This document shows positions 39,692 through 49,008 of a stretch of DNA of 52,594 nt, one piece after another. The notes under the pieces are model-generated. The model saw only the letters and a list, made by a program, of their open reading frames with translations. It ran no database searches and was not told the DNA's origin. This stretch comes from Candidatus Obscuribacterales bacterium. GTDB taxonomy: Bacteria > Cyanobacteriota > Vampirovibrionia > Obscuribacterales > Obscuribacteraceae. Numbering within the stretch: the stretch's first letter is position 1; every line of letters begins with the position of its first letter. The stretch is taken from positions 1 to 52,594 of the forward strand of contig JAGVKG010000068.1 of NCBI GenBank assembly GCA_020050685.1. Reading direction: 5' to 3'. The position numbers were made by a program, and so were the translations under genes.

Positions 39692-41113
39692 TTAAGCAGA
39701 GATGTTATCTATGGAAAGTTGCTCTCTCGCTGGCTCTGGTGTTGCTGCACCTACACCGGCTAATTGAGGAACGGCCGCCGCTCTGACTTTTGTCGATTGT
39801 CCCTTCTTGCGTTTGCGGCGCCGCAAGAACCAGATCATCACGGCTTGAGCCAACAGATTGGCATCATGTTGCGATTGGGTCGAGCTGGAAAGTACCGGAC
39901 GTAATACGGTTCGCACGTTCAATTCGCGCATCCGATCCGGATCGTATACGACGGGCTTAGAATCTGGGTTAAGTGGGTTCGGGCCAGGCGGGATGGTTTC
40001 GTTTACCATAACCGCATCAATAAACTTGCGTGCGTCTTGCGGTTGAAGTCCGGCGGCTGCCAGCAAGCCTTGTACGTGGTCGAACACGGAGAAATTGTCT
40101 GTTTCACCAGGCTCGGTCATCACATTGCAGACATAAATCTTGCGACCCTTAGCTTGTTTAACCGCATCGACAATGCCATCAATCAACAAGTTGGGAATGA
40201 CGGATGTATAAAGGCTGCCCGGTCCAAGAATAATTAGGTCAGCGTGCAGTATGGCCTCAATTGCCGAAGGCGTTGGCTGAGGATGTGCAGGCAGGCATTG
40301 AATCTTTGTGATCTTGCCATTGGCTCCGCGGATTTGCGATTCGCCCACAACTTTGCGCCCGTCTTCCAGCTCTGCTACTAAAGTAATATTGGCTAAGGAC
40401 GAGGGCAAAACTTGTCCGCAACTGTTTAAAACGCGACTGGCAACACGTGTTGCTTCCAACATGTCGCCATTGGTGATAGACCAAAGTGCGGTCAAGAAGA
40501 GATTGCCAAAGCTATGTCCTTCCAAACCATCGCCGGATTGAAAACGATAACGGAAAAGTTCTGTCACCAGTTTGTCTTCATCGGCTAAAGCTGTAATACA
40601 GTTACGAATGTCGCCGGGTGGTAGAACGCCAAGTTCATTGCGCAAGCGTCCGGATGAGCCGCCATCATCACCGACTGTAACGATAGCGGTGATGTTATTC
40701 GTATAAAACTTTAAGCCACGTAAAAGATTGGACAATCCGTTGCCGCCGCCAATGACGCAAACTCTTGGAGCGCTTTCCGACTGATGTCTTCTAAAAAGGA
40801 CATCGGGAATGGACTCACGATCTTCCGGCAAATAAGAACCAACAATATATAAGATGATCCGCGCGATGGCTAGGAAAATTGCAAACGCCCCAAGGGCAAT
40901 GGCAAAGAAGCCGGAAATTCGATAAGGTAAAACATCGGCGGCATGCTCGAGCACGTCACGCAAAAAATTGCCCATGACAGTAATCGGGTGATAGCCGAGT
41001 AAAAGCAAAAAGCCAAAGACAACGACAAACATTCCGGCCATGACAATGACAATCCAACGCTTCAATCCAGGAAGCATAAGGCGCTGAATTTGATAATTCA
41101 AAGGACCCTTCAT
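39692..41113 (-). CDS. yvcK: YvcK-family (gluconeogenesis factor) protein with membrane anchor
   Basis: 473 aa. The CofD/YvcK core begins near residue 115: VCVIGGGNGLSNLLRGLKFY, TVGDDGGSSGRLRNELGVLPPGDIRNCI, GPGSLYTSVIPNLLI and YVCNVMTEPGETDNFSV. It is preceded by two hydrophobic helices (about 19-41 and 67-93), so the protein is probably membrane-anchored; Bacillus YvcK is soluble and shorter. YvcK proteins bind UDP-sugars and affect wall synthesis and central carbon use. The start overlaps the rapZ-like stop by 4 bases, the conserved rapZ-yvcK order; whiA is absent. Confidence 0.92.
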   Translation of the reverse strand: MKGPLNYQIQRLMLPGLKRWIVIVMAGMFVVVFGFLLLLGYHPITVMGNFLRDVLEHAADVLPYRISGFFAIALGAFAIFLAIARIILYIVGSYLPEDRESIPDVLFRRHQSESAPRVCVIGGGNGLSNLLRGLKFYTNNITAIVTVGDDGGSSGRLRNELGVLPPGDIRNCITALADEDKLVTELFRYRFQSGDGLEGHSFGNLFLTALWSITNGDMLEATRVASRVLNSCGQVLPSSLANITLVAELEDGRKVVGESQIRGANGKITKIQCLPAHPQPTPSAIEAILHADLIILGPGSLYTSVIPNLLIDGIVDAVKQAKGRKIYVCNVMTEPGETDNFSVFDHVQGLLAAAGLQPQDARKFIDAVMVNETIPPGPNPLNPDSKPVVYDPDRMRELNVRTVLRPVLSSSTQSQHDANLLAQAVMIWFLRRRKRKKGQSTKVRAAAVPQLAGVGAATPEPAREQLSIDNISA

Positions 41114-41676
41114 TTGCGCTCCTTTGGATTGGCCTTGTGCGGAATCTCTTCCTCGTCTGACGCAAATTCTTCTCGATTTGTGCCGCTATTTTTCTTGTTT
41201 GTTGCTTGCGAAGGACCCAGGCTTATTTCTAATTCTCTATGCTGGCGATAAATCGGATAACTGGGCAGAATTTGCGAAAGCTTTTGGGCTAGCGATTCAA
41301 CCAAAGCACAGGAGCGGTGCTGACCGCCTGTGCAACCCAAAGCAACTGTTAGTTCAGCCAAACTCAGGCGTGAAAGCTCAGGAATAACTTTGCCCAATAG
41401 TTCTGTCAGAGTCTTAAGGAAGTCCTGAGCCAGACTTTGGTTGAGCACATAGTCTTGCACTTGCTTATCCAGACCGGTTAAAGGTCGAAGCTCATCGACC
41501 CAATAAGGATTTTTCAGGAAACGCACATCAAATACGATATTAGCCGGGGGCGGCGGAGCTTCTTTATAGCCAAAGGAAATTATGGTGATTCTCACCGGTT
41601 TGACCGAGGCTTGTTCGCCGATGCCTAGGGCGGCAATCTCATTGGTGTAGGTTTTATCCATAAATGGCTTATCCAA
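41110..41676 (-). CDS. RapZ C-terminal domain protein (no kinase domain)
   Basis: 188 aa. Residues about 28-150 match the C-terminal half of RapZ/YvcJ: ITIISFGYKEAPPPPANIVFDVRFL, KNPYWVDELRPLTGLDKQVQDYVL, and ALGCTGGQHRSCALVESLAQKL. In E. coli RapZ this half binds RNA and glucosamine-6-phosphate. The usual N-terminal P-loop NTPase half (~150 residues with GxSGxGKS) is missing. The tail is hydrophilic. The start overlaps the def stop by 8 bases, so def-rapZ-yvcK are coupled. Confidence 0.9.
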   Translation of the reverse strand: MDKPFMDKTYTNEIAALGIGEQASVKPVRITIISFGYKEAPPPPANIVFDVRFLKNPYWVDELRPLTGLDKQVQDYVLNQSLAQDFLKTLTELLGKVIPELSRLSLAELTVALGCTGGQHRSCALVESLAQKLSQILPSYPIYRQHRELEISLGPSQATNKKNSGTNREEFASDEEEIPHKANPKERK

Positions 41677-42241
41677 GCATCAATTCAGTGGAATGAGCTG
41701 ATACAAGCTCAGGTGTCTTTTCTTCTACTTCTACGGCCACACCCATGAAGCCATGTTTGGTCAGCTCCAAGTCTGCTTGCAGTTTCGAGACAGCTTTATC
41801 TATGTATAGTTCGCCATCCAGGTGGTCCATTTCATGTTGAATTGCGCGGCAGAGCAAATTGTTGGCTGCCTCAATCTTCATTTCTTTGCCCGTGACGTTT
41901 TGGTAACGGACCACTACACGGGAAAAGCGCTTCACTTCAAAATAGACATCCGGGAAGCTTAAGCAGCCTTCTACGCCAGTCATTTCACCATCTGCTTCCA
42001 CGACCACGGGGTTAATGAAGATGATCGGCTTGCGCCCATCTTCCGGATCGGATACGTCAATGACCATAATCCGCTTGGACACGCCGACTTGCGGTGCGGC
42101 CAGACCGACACCATTGTTCTTATACATTGTTTCCAGCATGTCGTTGGCCAATTTGCGCACGCTGGCGTCGAAATTGGTTATCTTCTTGGTTTTTTGCCTA
42201 AGAATGTCGTCGGGAAAAAATCTAAGCTGTAACTTGGCCAT
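41669..42241 (-). CDS. def: peptide deformylase
   Basis: Removes the N-formyl group from new proteins. 190 aa. All three metal-site motifs are present: GVGLAAPQVGVSKR, EGCLSFPDVYFEV (metal Cys) and QHEMDHLDGELYID (two metal His and catalytic Glu). First gene of the def-rapZ-yvcK run; start ATG at 42239-42241. It is divergent from the hydrolase gene at 42383. Confidence 0.97.
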   Translation of the reverse strand: MAKLQLRFFPDDILRQKTKKITNFDASVRKLANDMLETMYKNNGVGLAAPQVGVSKRIMVIDVSDPEDGRKPIIFINPVVVEADGEMTGVEGCLSFPDVYFEVKRFSRVVVRYQNVTGKEMKIEAANNLLCRAIQHEMDHLDGELYIDKAVSKLQADLELTKHGFMGVAVEVEEKTPELVSAHSTELMLG

Positions 42242-42382
42242 AATCTCTTTACAAATCTCTTATTAACTATACTTCTACTCTAACGCTTATTTTGAAATTC
42301 TATCTACTTCTGCGCCGATATTAGCATACCCTTGGCAATCTTGTCCCGCTTATAATAACTGGCAGGGAGCTCGTTTTACTAA

Positions 42383-43216
42383 ATGAAATTTAGGGTGAGG
42401 GCTGAATTGTCCAGATGGCCGACTAGCGGAAAAATCGCAGGCATTTTTCTAATTGTGTTTTTACTTTGCGCCTATCTTGCCGCAGAGGCAAAAGTAGCGG
42501 ATTTGCGCCCGCAATCAGTGAGCTTTGTTGGCGTTGATTCAATTAAGATTGCTGGTGATTTATATCTGCCAGGCAATCGGCAGGTAGGTGTTGTCAAAAA
42601 GTATCCGCTTGTAATTTTGCTTCACATGATGGGGCATGACAGGACAACTTACGATCCCTTGGTGAAAGCTCTGTTTGCTCGCGCCCCAGATTTTGTTGTG
42701 CTTGCCATTGATCTGCCTGGTCATGGCGAATCGAGGACGCGTGTCGACGGCCAAAACATGGATTTTCGACGCTTCACCCAGAATGATTGGGCTCAATGCA
42801 TTGATGATATCAATAAAGTGATTTGGGACATGCAAAATTTGCCGGGAGCGGAGGCAAAGCAAATTGATAGTCAAAGAATCGTTATTGTCGGTGCATCGGT
42901 TGGAGCTAATTTGGCTTTGGCGGTAGGAGCACGCAACAAACGTGTGCAAGCAGTTGTAATGCTTTCTCCCGGTATGGGTTTTGTTAGTGGTCCAGCTGAT
43001 GCTACTTTGCGTGAGTTTAATCGCCCTGTACTATTGGTGGCAGGCAATGACGATGTATTCTCCCGTGATGCTTGCAAAATTCTCTCTCAAGCAAGCGCCA
43101 AGGCGAAGCTTAGGTTGTTTGATCGTGCAGGACATGGTACAGATATGTTTTTGCCGCATCCGGAATTAATCAATGAAATTGTAGTTTGGTTGAAGGGACA
43201 GTTAGCAATTCGATGA
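42383..43216 (+). CDS. alpha/beta hydrolase, exported or membrane-anchored
   Basis: 277 aa. N-terminal hydrophobic stretch IAGIFLIVFLLCAYLAAEAK (about residues 18-37) acts as signal or anchor. The oxyanion region is VILLHMMGHDRTTYDP. The nucleophile Ser is in VGASVGANLALAVG, the acid in VAGNDDVFSRD and the His in DRAGHGTDMFL, so the triad is complete. Probably an esterase or peptidase of the dienelactone hydrolase-like group; the substrate is unknown. Its stop overlaps the next gene's ATG (ATGA at 43213-43216). Confidence 0.88.
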   Translation: MKFRVRAELSRWPTSGKIAGIFLIVFLLCAYLAAEAKVADLRPQSVSFVGVDSIKIAGDLYLPGNRQVGVVKKYPLVILLHMMGHDRTTYDPLVKALFARAPDFVVLAIDLPGHGESRTRVDGQNMDFRRFTQNDWAQCIDDINKVIWDMQNLPGAEAKQIDSQRIVIVGASVGANLALAVGARNKRVQAVVMLSPGMGFVSGPADATLREFNRPVLLVAGNDDVFSRDACKILSQASAKAKLRLFDRAGHGTDMFLPHPELINEIVVWLKGQLAIR

Positions 43217-44313
43217 TCACAGTAAGAGATGGTAAGACATATTGGACAGTTGCGCTTTTGCTTGCTGCAATAGCAATTTTGTCGTTGTCTGAAAGCGCGT
43301 TTGCAGACTGGGGCTATGACGAAACTCCTCAGCAAGCTCCTGCCACTGAGTCAAAGGAGGAAGAAGCTTTGCCACCACAGTTAGTGGCACCGAAAGCCGG
43401 CAGACTGCTAGTGCCTGCTCAGAAGGCACCACTGGCTAAAGGCAAAACTGGATCGACAGGGACGCCAGCCAAGCCTGGCGCTTCGCCGCAGGCAACCAAA
43501 GCGGTTTCGCAAAGCGATATCAAAATTGCTACAGCCCAATGGCTTGATCTTTATAGTTTGGTTGCCGATCGCGAGCTGACTGAGGAAGAAGAAAGCACGC
43601 TGACAAATTATTTGACTGAGACAATCACAAAGGGCAAGAAACCAAATCAGCCAAACTTGCTTGGTATTTTGCGATTTTGGCCGCAAGTAAAAAGCACAAT
43701 TGCCGAAAGTGCGATTCAAAAAGATAATTACCGAGCGCTCTTTCATGCACTTTTGCGCTTGCAGTTGAGTGCTAAACAAATGCTCAAGGTAAAACCGTCG
43801 GCAAGTGGTGAAGAAGATCAAAGCGATTCGAAAAATAGTCCAGGTAAGATGGTGATTACGAAAGTAAATCAGGGAGAAGAAATGGGATTGGCAGAACAAG
43901 GCGAAGAGGCAATTTCTTGTTTGCTTGGTCCGCAACGAATCGCCAAACCTGGTTCGCCACCTTTAACCGAAGACGCCATCAATGCATATGCAGATATGGC
44001 CTGCTTTCTATACGAACAAAAAAATCCTGGCAAAACAGTGGATGCAAATGACAATCGCACATTATTTGCTGAGGCAATTTCTTACAAATATGACGAAGCA
44101 CCGACAGCTTCTGATCGGGCAGCGATGGCTAGTTTTGATCTGACCTGGTCAATTTTTAAGATCGAATGGGAATCCGCTGATGAGGCGGGTCGCAAGCAAT
44201 TGCTTCAGCATCTGGGCAAGAAGAAAACCGATGCTGCCAGTAGTATCGCAGAAGATCCTGTTTTAAACTGTGTATTGATAAACGGGCCATGGAAAAGTCT
44301 TGTCTCTGGTTAG
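43213..44313 (+). CDS. secreted protein of unknown function
   Basis: 366 aa from the ATG at 43213 (frame open from 43186). Signal peptide: MITVRDGKTYWTVALLLAAIAILSLS, cleavage likely after ESAFA. A Pro/Lys/Gln-rich linker (about residues 25-90) leads to an all-helical domain with no recognised motif (FADLTWSIFKIEWESADEAG-like pattern near the end). It is translationally coupled to the upstream hydrolase, and the downstream metallopeptidase follows in 11 bp, so the three form one operon. Confidence 0.82.
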   Translation: MITVRDGKTYWTVALLLAAIAILSLSESAFADWGYDETPQQAPATESKEEEALPPQLVAPKAGRLLVPAQKAPLAKGKTGSTGTPAKPGASPQATKAVSQSDIKIATAQWLDLYSLVADRELTEEEESTLTNYLTETITKGKKPNQPNLLGILRFWPQVKSTIAESAIQKDNYRALFHALLRLQLSAKQMLKVKPSASGEEDQSDSKNSPGKMVITKVNQGEEMGLAEQGEEAISCLLGPQRIAKPGSPPLTEDAINAYADMACFLYEQKNPGKTVDANDNRTLFAEAISYKYDEAPTASDRAAMASFDLTWSIFKIEWESADEAGRKQLLQHLGKKKTDAASSIAEDPVLNCVLINGPWKSLVSG

Positions 44314-44324
44314 GATAAAAGCAG

Positions 44325-44972
44325 ATGTTTAGCGCCAAGCAAAACCAGAACAATCTAGACAAAGATAGTCTAGAGCAACTCAACTTGGAAAAATGTCGTG
44401 CTTTCATGGAAGGCTACGTCGCTCGGATCAATGCGGCTACTTTCAATGTCACCATCGGTGGTGTCAGAATCGGCAAAGCAAAACGCTCTCGTTTGGCGCA
44501 AATTAATCTCAAAAGCCGGATTATTACTTTCTCACGCTATGCAATTGAAAACGTTCCGGAGCGCGGACGTCGATATCTTGTGATTCATGAATTGGCTCAT
44601 GTCAAGGAGCCAAGCCACAACAAGAATTTTTGGCAGCTGGTCGGTACTTATGAACCGGATTACAAGCGGATTGAAAAGGACCTCGAGGACTCGTTTCGCC
44701 TCAATGTAAAGAGCAGCGGAAGAAGAAGGCATGTGCTGGGAGTGCTTGGTTCTGCCGCCGAGAAAATGCCGAGCAAAATAATTGCACCAGGAGCAGTTGA
44801 ACCAAATGTTATTCGCGAGCAAATGGCCGATGCCGCTCCCAGCCTTGATTTTGAGCCTGTGCCTGCAAGTGAGGACTTTTCTTGCTTTGATGAAGTTGAT
44901 CTGTTTGATGATTTGCAGTCCGGTATAGCCTGCGGCAGCGATTTCCATCAATTGCACCTCGATCGGCTATAG
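44325..44972 (+). CDS. YgjP-like zinc metallopeptidase (DUF45/M48-related)
   Basis: 215 aa. The zincin motif with extension is visible in YLVIHELAHVKEPSHNKNFW: HExxH supplies two His and the Glu, and the third His lies a few residues on. This pattern is that of YgjP/DUF45 proteins. The preceding NLKSRIITFSRYAIENVPERG is also typical. The C-terminal ~70 residues are acidic and not conserved-looking. Cytosolic, with no signal peptide. Role in the operon is unknown. Confidence 0.88.
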   Translation: MFSAKQNQNNLDKDSLEQLNLEKCRAFMEGYVARINAATFNVTIGGVRIGKAKRSRLAQINLKSRIITFSRYAIENVPERGRRYLVIHELAHVKEPSHNKNFWQLVGTYEPDYKRIEKDLEDSFRLNVKSSGRRRHVLGVLGSAAEKMPSKIIAPGAVEPNVIREQMADAAPSLDFEPVPASEDFSCFDEVDLFDDLQSGIACGSDFHQLHLDRL

Positions 44973-45104
44973 AAAAAGCCCGCATGAGATATACAGCTGA
45001 TTAATTATTATCTGTTTCAAATACAACTTCGATTGATTCACTCTACACTTTAGTCTGAATAATTTGTACTTCGTTGTTTATCCATTGTCGACTAAGGTTC
45101 ATAC

Positions 45105-46370
45105 ATGAAAAATCGCAGAGTGGTAATTACTGGAATGGGCGTCGTTAGCCCTCTGGGAATTGGACGGCATGACGCCTGGAAGGCGCTGTTGGAAGGGCGC
45201 TCCGGCGTTGATCGCATTAGCCTATTCGATCCGGATGAATACAAGCTGGAAACGCAGATAGCCGCAGAAGTCAAGGAGTTTGACATCAACAACTTCTACA
45301 CGGACAGGCGCAAAGTCGGGTCCATGTTGAAAGAAATGGATCGCGTCACACTTTTTGCTATGGCTGCAGCCAAGCTTGCCATTGAAGATGCAAATTTAGA
45401 AATTAGAAAAATGGTGCCGGAAAGAGTTGGTACATTTATAGGTACCGGCGTCGGCGGCTTGATTACGACCACTCATGATCACATCAGATTATTTGCTGGT
45501 GGTCCGAGAAAGATGGGCATTCGTACAATCATCAAACTCATGCCGAACGCACCGTCCGGACAAGTTGCCATTGAGCATGGTGCTAAAGGACGCGCTAAAT
45601 CGGATAACACGGCCTGCGCATCCGGGCTTGATTCGCTCTTTGATGCTTATATGTACATCAAAAACAACAGGGCGGACGTGATGATTTCCGGCGGTACGGA
45701 AGCCTCACTTAATCCTTTTGCCGTTGCCGGTTTTGGCAATATGATGGCATTGTCCAAGCGCAATTCCGAGCCGCACAAAGCCAGCCGCCCATTCTCGGCA
45801 GACCGGGATGGATTTGTCATTGGCGAAGGTTCCGTCGTTCTGATTTTGGAAGAACTTGAGCACGCTGAGCGTCGCAACGCACCAATTTTTGCCGAAATTC
45901 GTGGTGGCGGCGCTACTTGCGATGCAACCCATATTGTTGCTCCCGACGAAACTGGTTCCGGCGCTGCTCGCGCCATGCGCGAAGCGCTTAATGATGCGGA
46001 AATGTCCCCAAGCGACATCGACTACATCAACGCTCATGGCACATCGACAACATTAAATGATGAGCGCGAGACCATGGCTATTAAGACCGTCTTTGGCGAC
46101 CATGCCTACAAAGTGGCTATTTCTTCCAGCAAATCCATGATGGGTCATATGCTTGGAGCGGCTGGACCGGTTGGTGTTGCTGCGACAGCTTTGTCGATTG
46201 GCGATCAAAAGGTTCACCCGACCATTAATCTCGACAATCCTGATCCAAAATGCGACCTCGACTATGTGCCGAATGTGGCTCGCGAAATGAAGATCAACAA
46301 TGCCATGGTTGAAGCACTTGGGTTTGGCGGACACAACACAGTGATTATCTTGAGCAAGTTTGTCGCTTAG
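45105..46370 (+). CDS. fabF: 3-oxoacyl-ACP synthase II
   Basis: Elongating condensing enzyme of type II fatty-acid synthesis. 421 aa. RRVVITGMGVVSPLG start, active-site Cys in NTACASGLDSLFDAY, His in NAHGTSTTLND and second His in MMGHMLGAAGPVG, plus FGFGGHN-like ALGFGGHNTVIIL at the C-terminus. No acpP or fabG is adjacent. Start ATG at 45105. Confidence 0.96.
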   Translation: MKNRRVVITGMGVVSPLGIGRHDAWKALLEGRSGVDRISLFDPDEYKLETQIAAEVKEFDINNFYTDRRKVGSMLKEMDRVTLFAMAAAKLAIEDANLEIRKMVPERVGTFIGTGVGGLITTTHDHIRLFAGGPRKMGIRTIIKLMPNAPSGQVAIEHGAKGRAKSDNTACASGLDSLFDAYMYIKNNRADVMISGGTEASLNPFAVAGFGNMMALSKRNSEPHKASRPFSADRDGFVIGEGSVVLILEELEHAERRNAPIFAEIRGGGATCDATHIVAPDETGSGAARAMREALNDAEMSPSDIDYINAHGTSTTLNDERETMAIKTVFGDHAYKVAISSSKSMMGHMLGAAGPVGVAATALSIGDQKVHPTINLDNPDPKCDLDYVPNVAREMKINNAMVEALGFGGHNTVIILSKFVA

Positions 46371-46384
46371 AATGGTAATTGTTA

Positions 46385-46401
46385 GGGCAAGAATTTTGCC
46401 C
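46385..46401 (+). terminator. weak hairpin between fabF and the cysteine module
   Basis: GGGCAA/TTGCCC (46385-46390 and 46396-46401) with a 5-base loop, followed by GATAATTTCC. It may terminate fabF or be part of the downstream leader. The T-run is poor. Confidence 0.4.
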
Positions 46402-46433
46402 GATAATTTCCTCAGTATTGGAGATTGGTTCGA

Positions 46434-46946
46434 ATGTCAGATGCTGGCGCCGAAAAAGTGTTTAAACAGATAATTGATGCGGCCGAAGAAGTTGCTTGCG
46501 GCAAACAATCGAAAGAATTTCTGGCCAAAATCCTCAAGCAATTTGCCGAGAACAAAACTCCCATTGATCAATTTGTTGAATACTCTGAGGAAAGCTACAC
46601 TCGAAACCAAATTTATGTCTCCGATCGCGTTGAGGTCGTGCTCACTTGTTGGGATAAGAAGCAAGAATCAGAGCCTCACGATCATGGTGGCTCCTGGGGT
46701 ATCGTTGTAGCTTATCAAGGCAATATCGTCAATCACATGTACAAGAGAGTATCTGGCGATTGCGTGGAAGAAATTGACACGATTATCCAAGGCCCCGGCG
46801 ACGTACTGGTCATGGATGTAGAAGACATTCATAAGGTGGAATCAGATGCGTCAACGCACTCTTGCCACGTTTCCCTGCATTGTTATTTTCCACCGGTGCC
46901 AAAGATGAATGAATACAAGCCGAAATCGAAAGTCTCAGGAGGCTAG
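46434..46946 (+). CDS. cysteine dioxygenase-like cupin
   Basis: 170 aa from the ATG at 46434; a TTG at 46425 is in frame but lacks a better ribosome site. The cupin core contains the iron ligands His-x-His in [18 protein letters not shown] and a later His in [10 protein letters not shown], as in type I thiol dioxygenases. Characterised relatives oxidise cysteine (or mercaptopropionate) to the sulfinate. It is immediately upstream of cysK (2-bp gap), so cysteine breakdown and synthesis genes share a transcript. Substrate assignment is by family and context. Confidence 0.83.
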   Translation: MSDAGAEKVFKQIIDAAEEVACGKQSKEFLAKILKQFAENKTPIDQFVEYSEESYTRNQIYVSDRVEVVLTCWDKKQESEPHDHGGSWGIVVAYQGNIVNHMYKRVSGDCVEEIDTIIQGPGDVLVMDVEDIHKVESDASTHSCHVSLHCYFPPVPKMNEYKPKSKVSGG

Positions 46947-46948
46947 AA

Positions 46949-47920
46949 ATGGCCATAGCAAACAACATTACACAGGTGATTGGCAAAACGCCGCTTGTGC
47001 GTCTAAATCATTTGGCAGAAGGTTGCCTTGCCACGGTTGCTGTTAAGCTGGAATCAGCTAATCCACTTGGTTCTGTTAAGGATCGTATCGGCGTTTCGAT
47101 GATTGATGAGGCGGAACGCCAGGGCTTGATCAAGCCGGGCGTCTCAACCATTATTGAACCAACATCGGGAAATACTGGAATTGCCTTAGCATTTGTAGCT
47201 GCAGCACGCGGCTACAAATTGATCTTGACCATGCCTGATACTATGTCGCTTGAGCGTCGCAAATTGCTTTATGCCTTGGGTGCAGAGCTTGTGCTCACAT
47301 CTGGTCCACAGGGTATGAAAGCGGCTATTAGCAAAGCAGAAGAAATTGTTGCTACCGTGCCGAACGCATATATGCCGCAACAATTTCAAAATCCGGCCAA
47401 TCCGAAAGTGCACCGCGAAACTACTGCCGAAGAAATTTGGCGCGACACCGAGGGCAAAGTGGATATTTTTGTCGCAGGGGTCGGCACCGGTGGCACCATT
47501 ACTGGTGTCGGGCAAGTGCTGAGAGAACGCAAGCCATCTTTCAAATGCGTTGCAGTTGAGCCAAAAGATAGTCCAGTGATTTCACAAACTTTGGCTGGCG
47601 AACCACTAAAACCTTCACCGCACAAAATTCAAGGCATTGGCGCTGGATTCATTCCTCAAATTTTGGATTTGTCCGTCATCGATTCTGTTATCCAAGTTTC
47701 AAATGAAGATTCAATTGCCTATGCCAGAAAAGTGCATAAGCATGAAGGAATCTTTTGCGGTATCTCAAGCGGTGCCGCTGTTTATGCCGCACTTGATTTA
47801 GCCAAGCGTCCGGAAAACAAAGGCAAGTTGATCGTGGCAGTCCTGCCTTCCACCGGTGAGCGTTATTTGTCCACGGCTCTGTTTGCTGATTTGGCACCCG
47901 AGTTAGTTGGCGTATCCTAG
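46949..47920 (+). CDS. cysK: cysteine synthase (O-acetylserine sulfhydrylase)
   Basis: PLP enzyme making cysteine from O-acetylserine and sulfide. 323 aa. [10 protein letters not shown] start, PLP Lys in [26 protein letters not shown] (the substrate loop), [13 protein letters not shown] for phosphate binding, and [12 protein letters not shown]. Strong CAGGAGG before the ATG. The stop is 6 bp from cysE. Confidence 0.97.
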   Translation: MAIANNITQVIGKTPLVRLNHLAEGCLATVAVKLESANPLGSVKDRIGVSMIDEAERQGLIKPGVSTIIEPTSGNTGIALAFVAAARGYKLILTMPDTMSLERRKLLYALGAELVLTSGPQGMKAAISKAEEIVATVPNAYMPQQFQNPANPKVHRETTAEEIWRDTEGKVDIFVAGVGTGGTITGVGQVLRERKPSFKCVAVEPKDSPVISQTLAGEPLKPSPHKIQGIGAGFIPQILDLSVIDSVIQVSNEDSIAYARKVHKHEGIFCGISSGAAVYAALDLAKRPENKGKLIVAVLPSTGERYLSTALFADLAPELVGVS

Positions 47921-47926
47921 TCAGCT

Positions 47927-48700
47927 ATGTATTTAAAAGAAGACATCGATAACATCCTCAAAACTGATCCGGCAGCCAGATCGTCTCTGGAAGTGATGTT
48001 GTGTTATCCTGGTCTGCACGCAGTTTCCATTCATCGCTTTTCGCATAAGCTCTGGCAAAGTAAAGTTGGGTTTTTGCGCCTTTGGGCGCGCCTAATCTCG
48101 CATTGCTCGCGATTGTTCACCGGAATTGAAATTCATCCTGGCGCCACACTAGGCAGGCGCGTTTTTATCGATCATGGCATGGGAGTCGTTGTTGGTGAAA
48201 CAGCTATTGTCGGCAATGATGTTGTTATCTATCACGGCGTAACACTTGGTGCTGCAGCTCAGGCGCGCGAAGGTGAAAAAGCTCGCGATGTCAAACGTCA
48301 TCCAACGCTCGGCGATTCCGTTGTAGTTGGTGCTGGCGCGCAAATAATTGGTGATATTAAAGTTGGTGACAATTGTCGTGTTGCCTCCGGATCGATTGTC
48401 TTAAAGAATGTTCCAGATAATTGTGTGGTTGCCGGAATTCCCGGACGAATTGTCTACAAAGAAGGGCAAAAGGTCAAAGAAGAAGTTCCAGATATCGAAG
48501 CTGAGGCAATCAAGGTCTTAAAAAATCACATACTAAAATTGGAATCAGAAGTTGCCTTGTTAATCTCTCAATCACAACCACAAACTACAAGCTCACAGAT
48601 AGCCATGGCGCAGGAAAGCTCCCCTCTGGATGACGCCGTCACCAGTCAAGACAACTCTATGGAAGCCGTTGACGCTTTTCTCTGGGGTGCTGGGATATAA
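47927..48700 (+). CDS. cysE: serine O-acetyltransferase
   Basis: Makes O-acetylserine from serine and acetyl-CoA, the substrate for CysK. 257 aa, of the short EpsC-like type. N-terminal helical part (LEVMLCYPGLHAVSIHRFSHKLW) then left-handed beta-helix hexapeptides: IHPGATLGRRVFIDHGMGVVVGE, VVIYHGVTLGA and RHPTLGDSVVVGAGAQIIG. The C-terminal ~60 residues are Ser/Gln-rich and lack an obvious Ile-terminated CysK-binding tail. Operon with the dioxygenase-like gene and cysK. Confidence 0.95.
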   Translation: MYLKEDIDNILKTDPAARSSLEVMLCYPGLHAVSIHRFSHKLWQSKVGFLRLWARLISHCSRLFTGIEIHPGATLGRRVFIDHGMGVVVGETAIVGNDVVIYHGVTLGAAAQAREGEKARDVKRHPTLGDSVVVGAGAQIIGDIKVGDNCRVASGSIVLKNVPDNCVVAGIPGRIVYKEGQKVKEEVPDIEAEAIKVLKNHILKLESEVALLISQSQPQTTSSQIAMAQESSPLDDAVTSQDNSMEAVDAFLWGAGI

Positions 48701-48769
48701 GCGGGTGTTAAAGGCGGGCAAGCTGGGTAGAATAGCTGATAGGCCGCACTTTTTTTAGGAAAATTTATC

Positions 48770-49000
48770 ATGCCACAAACAGAGCTTGAAAAGGCATTTT
48801 CTACCCTTGCGGACGCCTTTAACCTTACCGAAACCGAAATGGCGGAGGAGATTAAGGTAATTCAGCAGCAAATTGAAGAGCTAAAAGGGCGCATTGTCGA
48901 GCTTAATGGCAAGCAAGAAACATTGTCGCACGACAGGGCTGCCATAGAGCAAATTTACAATCGCTACTCTGACACTGGCGCCACACAAGCTGCCAAATAG
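48770..49000 (+). CDS. small coiled-coil protein, unknown function
   Basis: 76 aa. A single long heptad-like helix (EEIKVIQQQIEELKGRIVELNGKQETL) with acidic ends. No motif. The ATG at 48770 follows TTTAGGAAAA. Eight bases separate its stop from the next gene's ATG, suggesting a two-gene unit. Real by spacing and composition; function unknown. Confidence 0.75.
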   Translation: MPQTELEKAFSTLADAFNLTETEMAEEIKVIQQQIEELKGRIVELNGKQETLSHDRAAIEQIYNRYSDTGATQAAK

Positions 49001-49008
49001 GGAACGCA

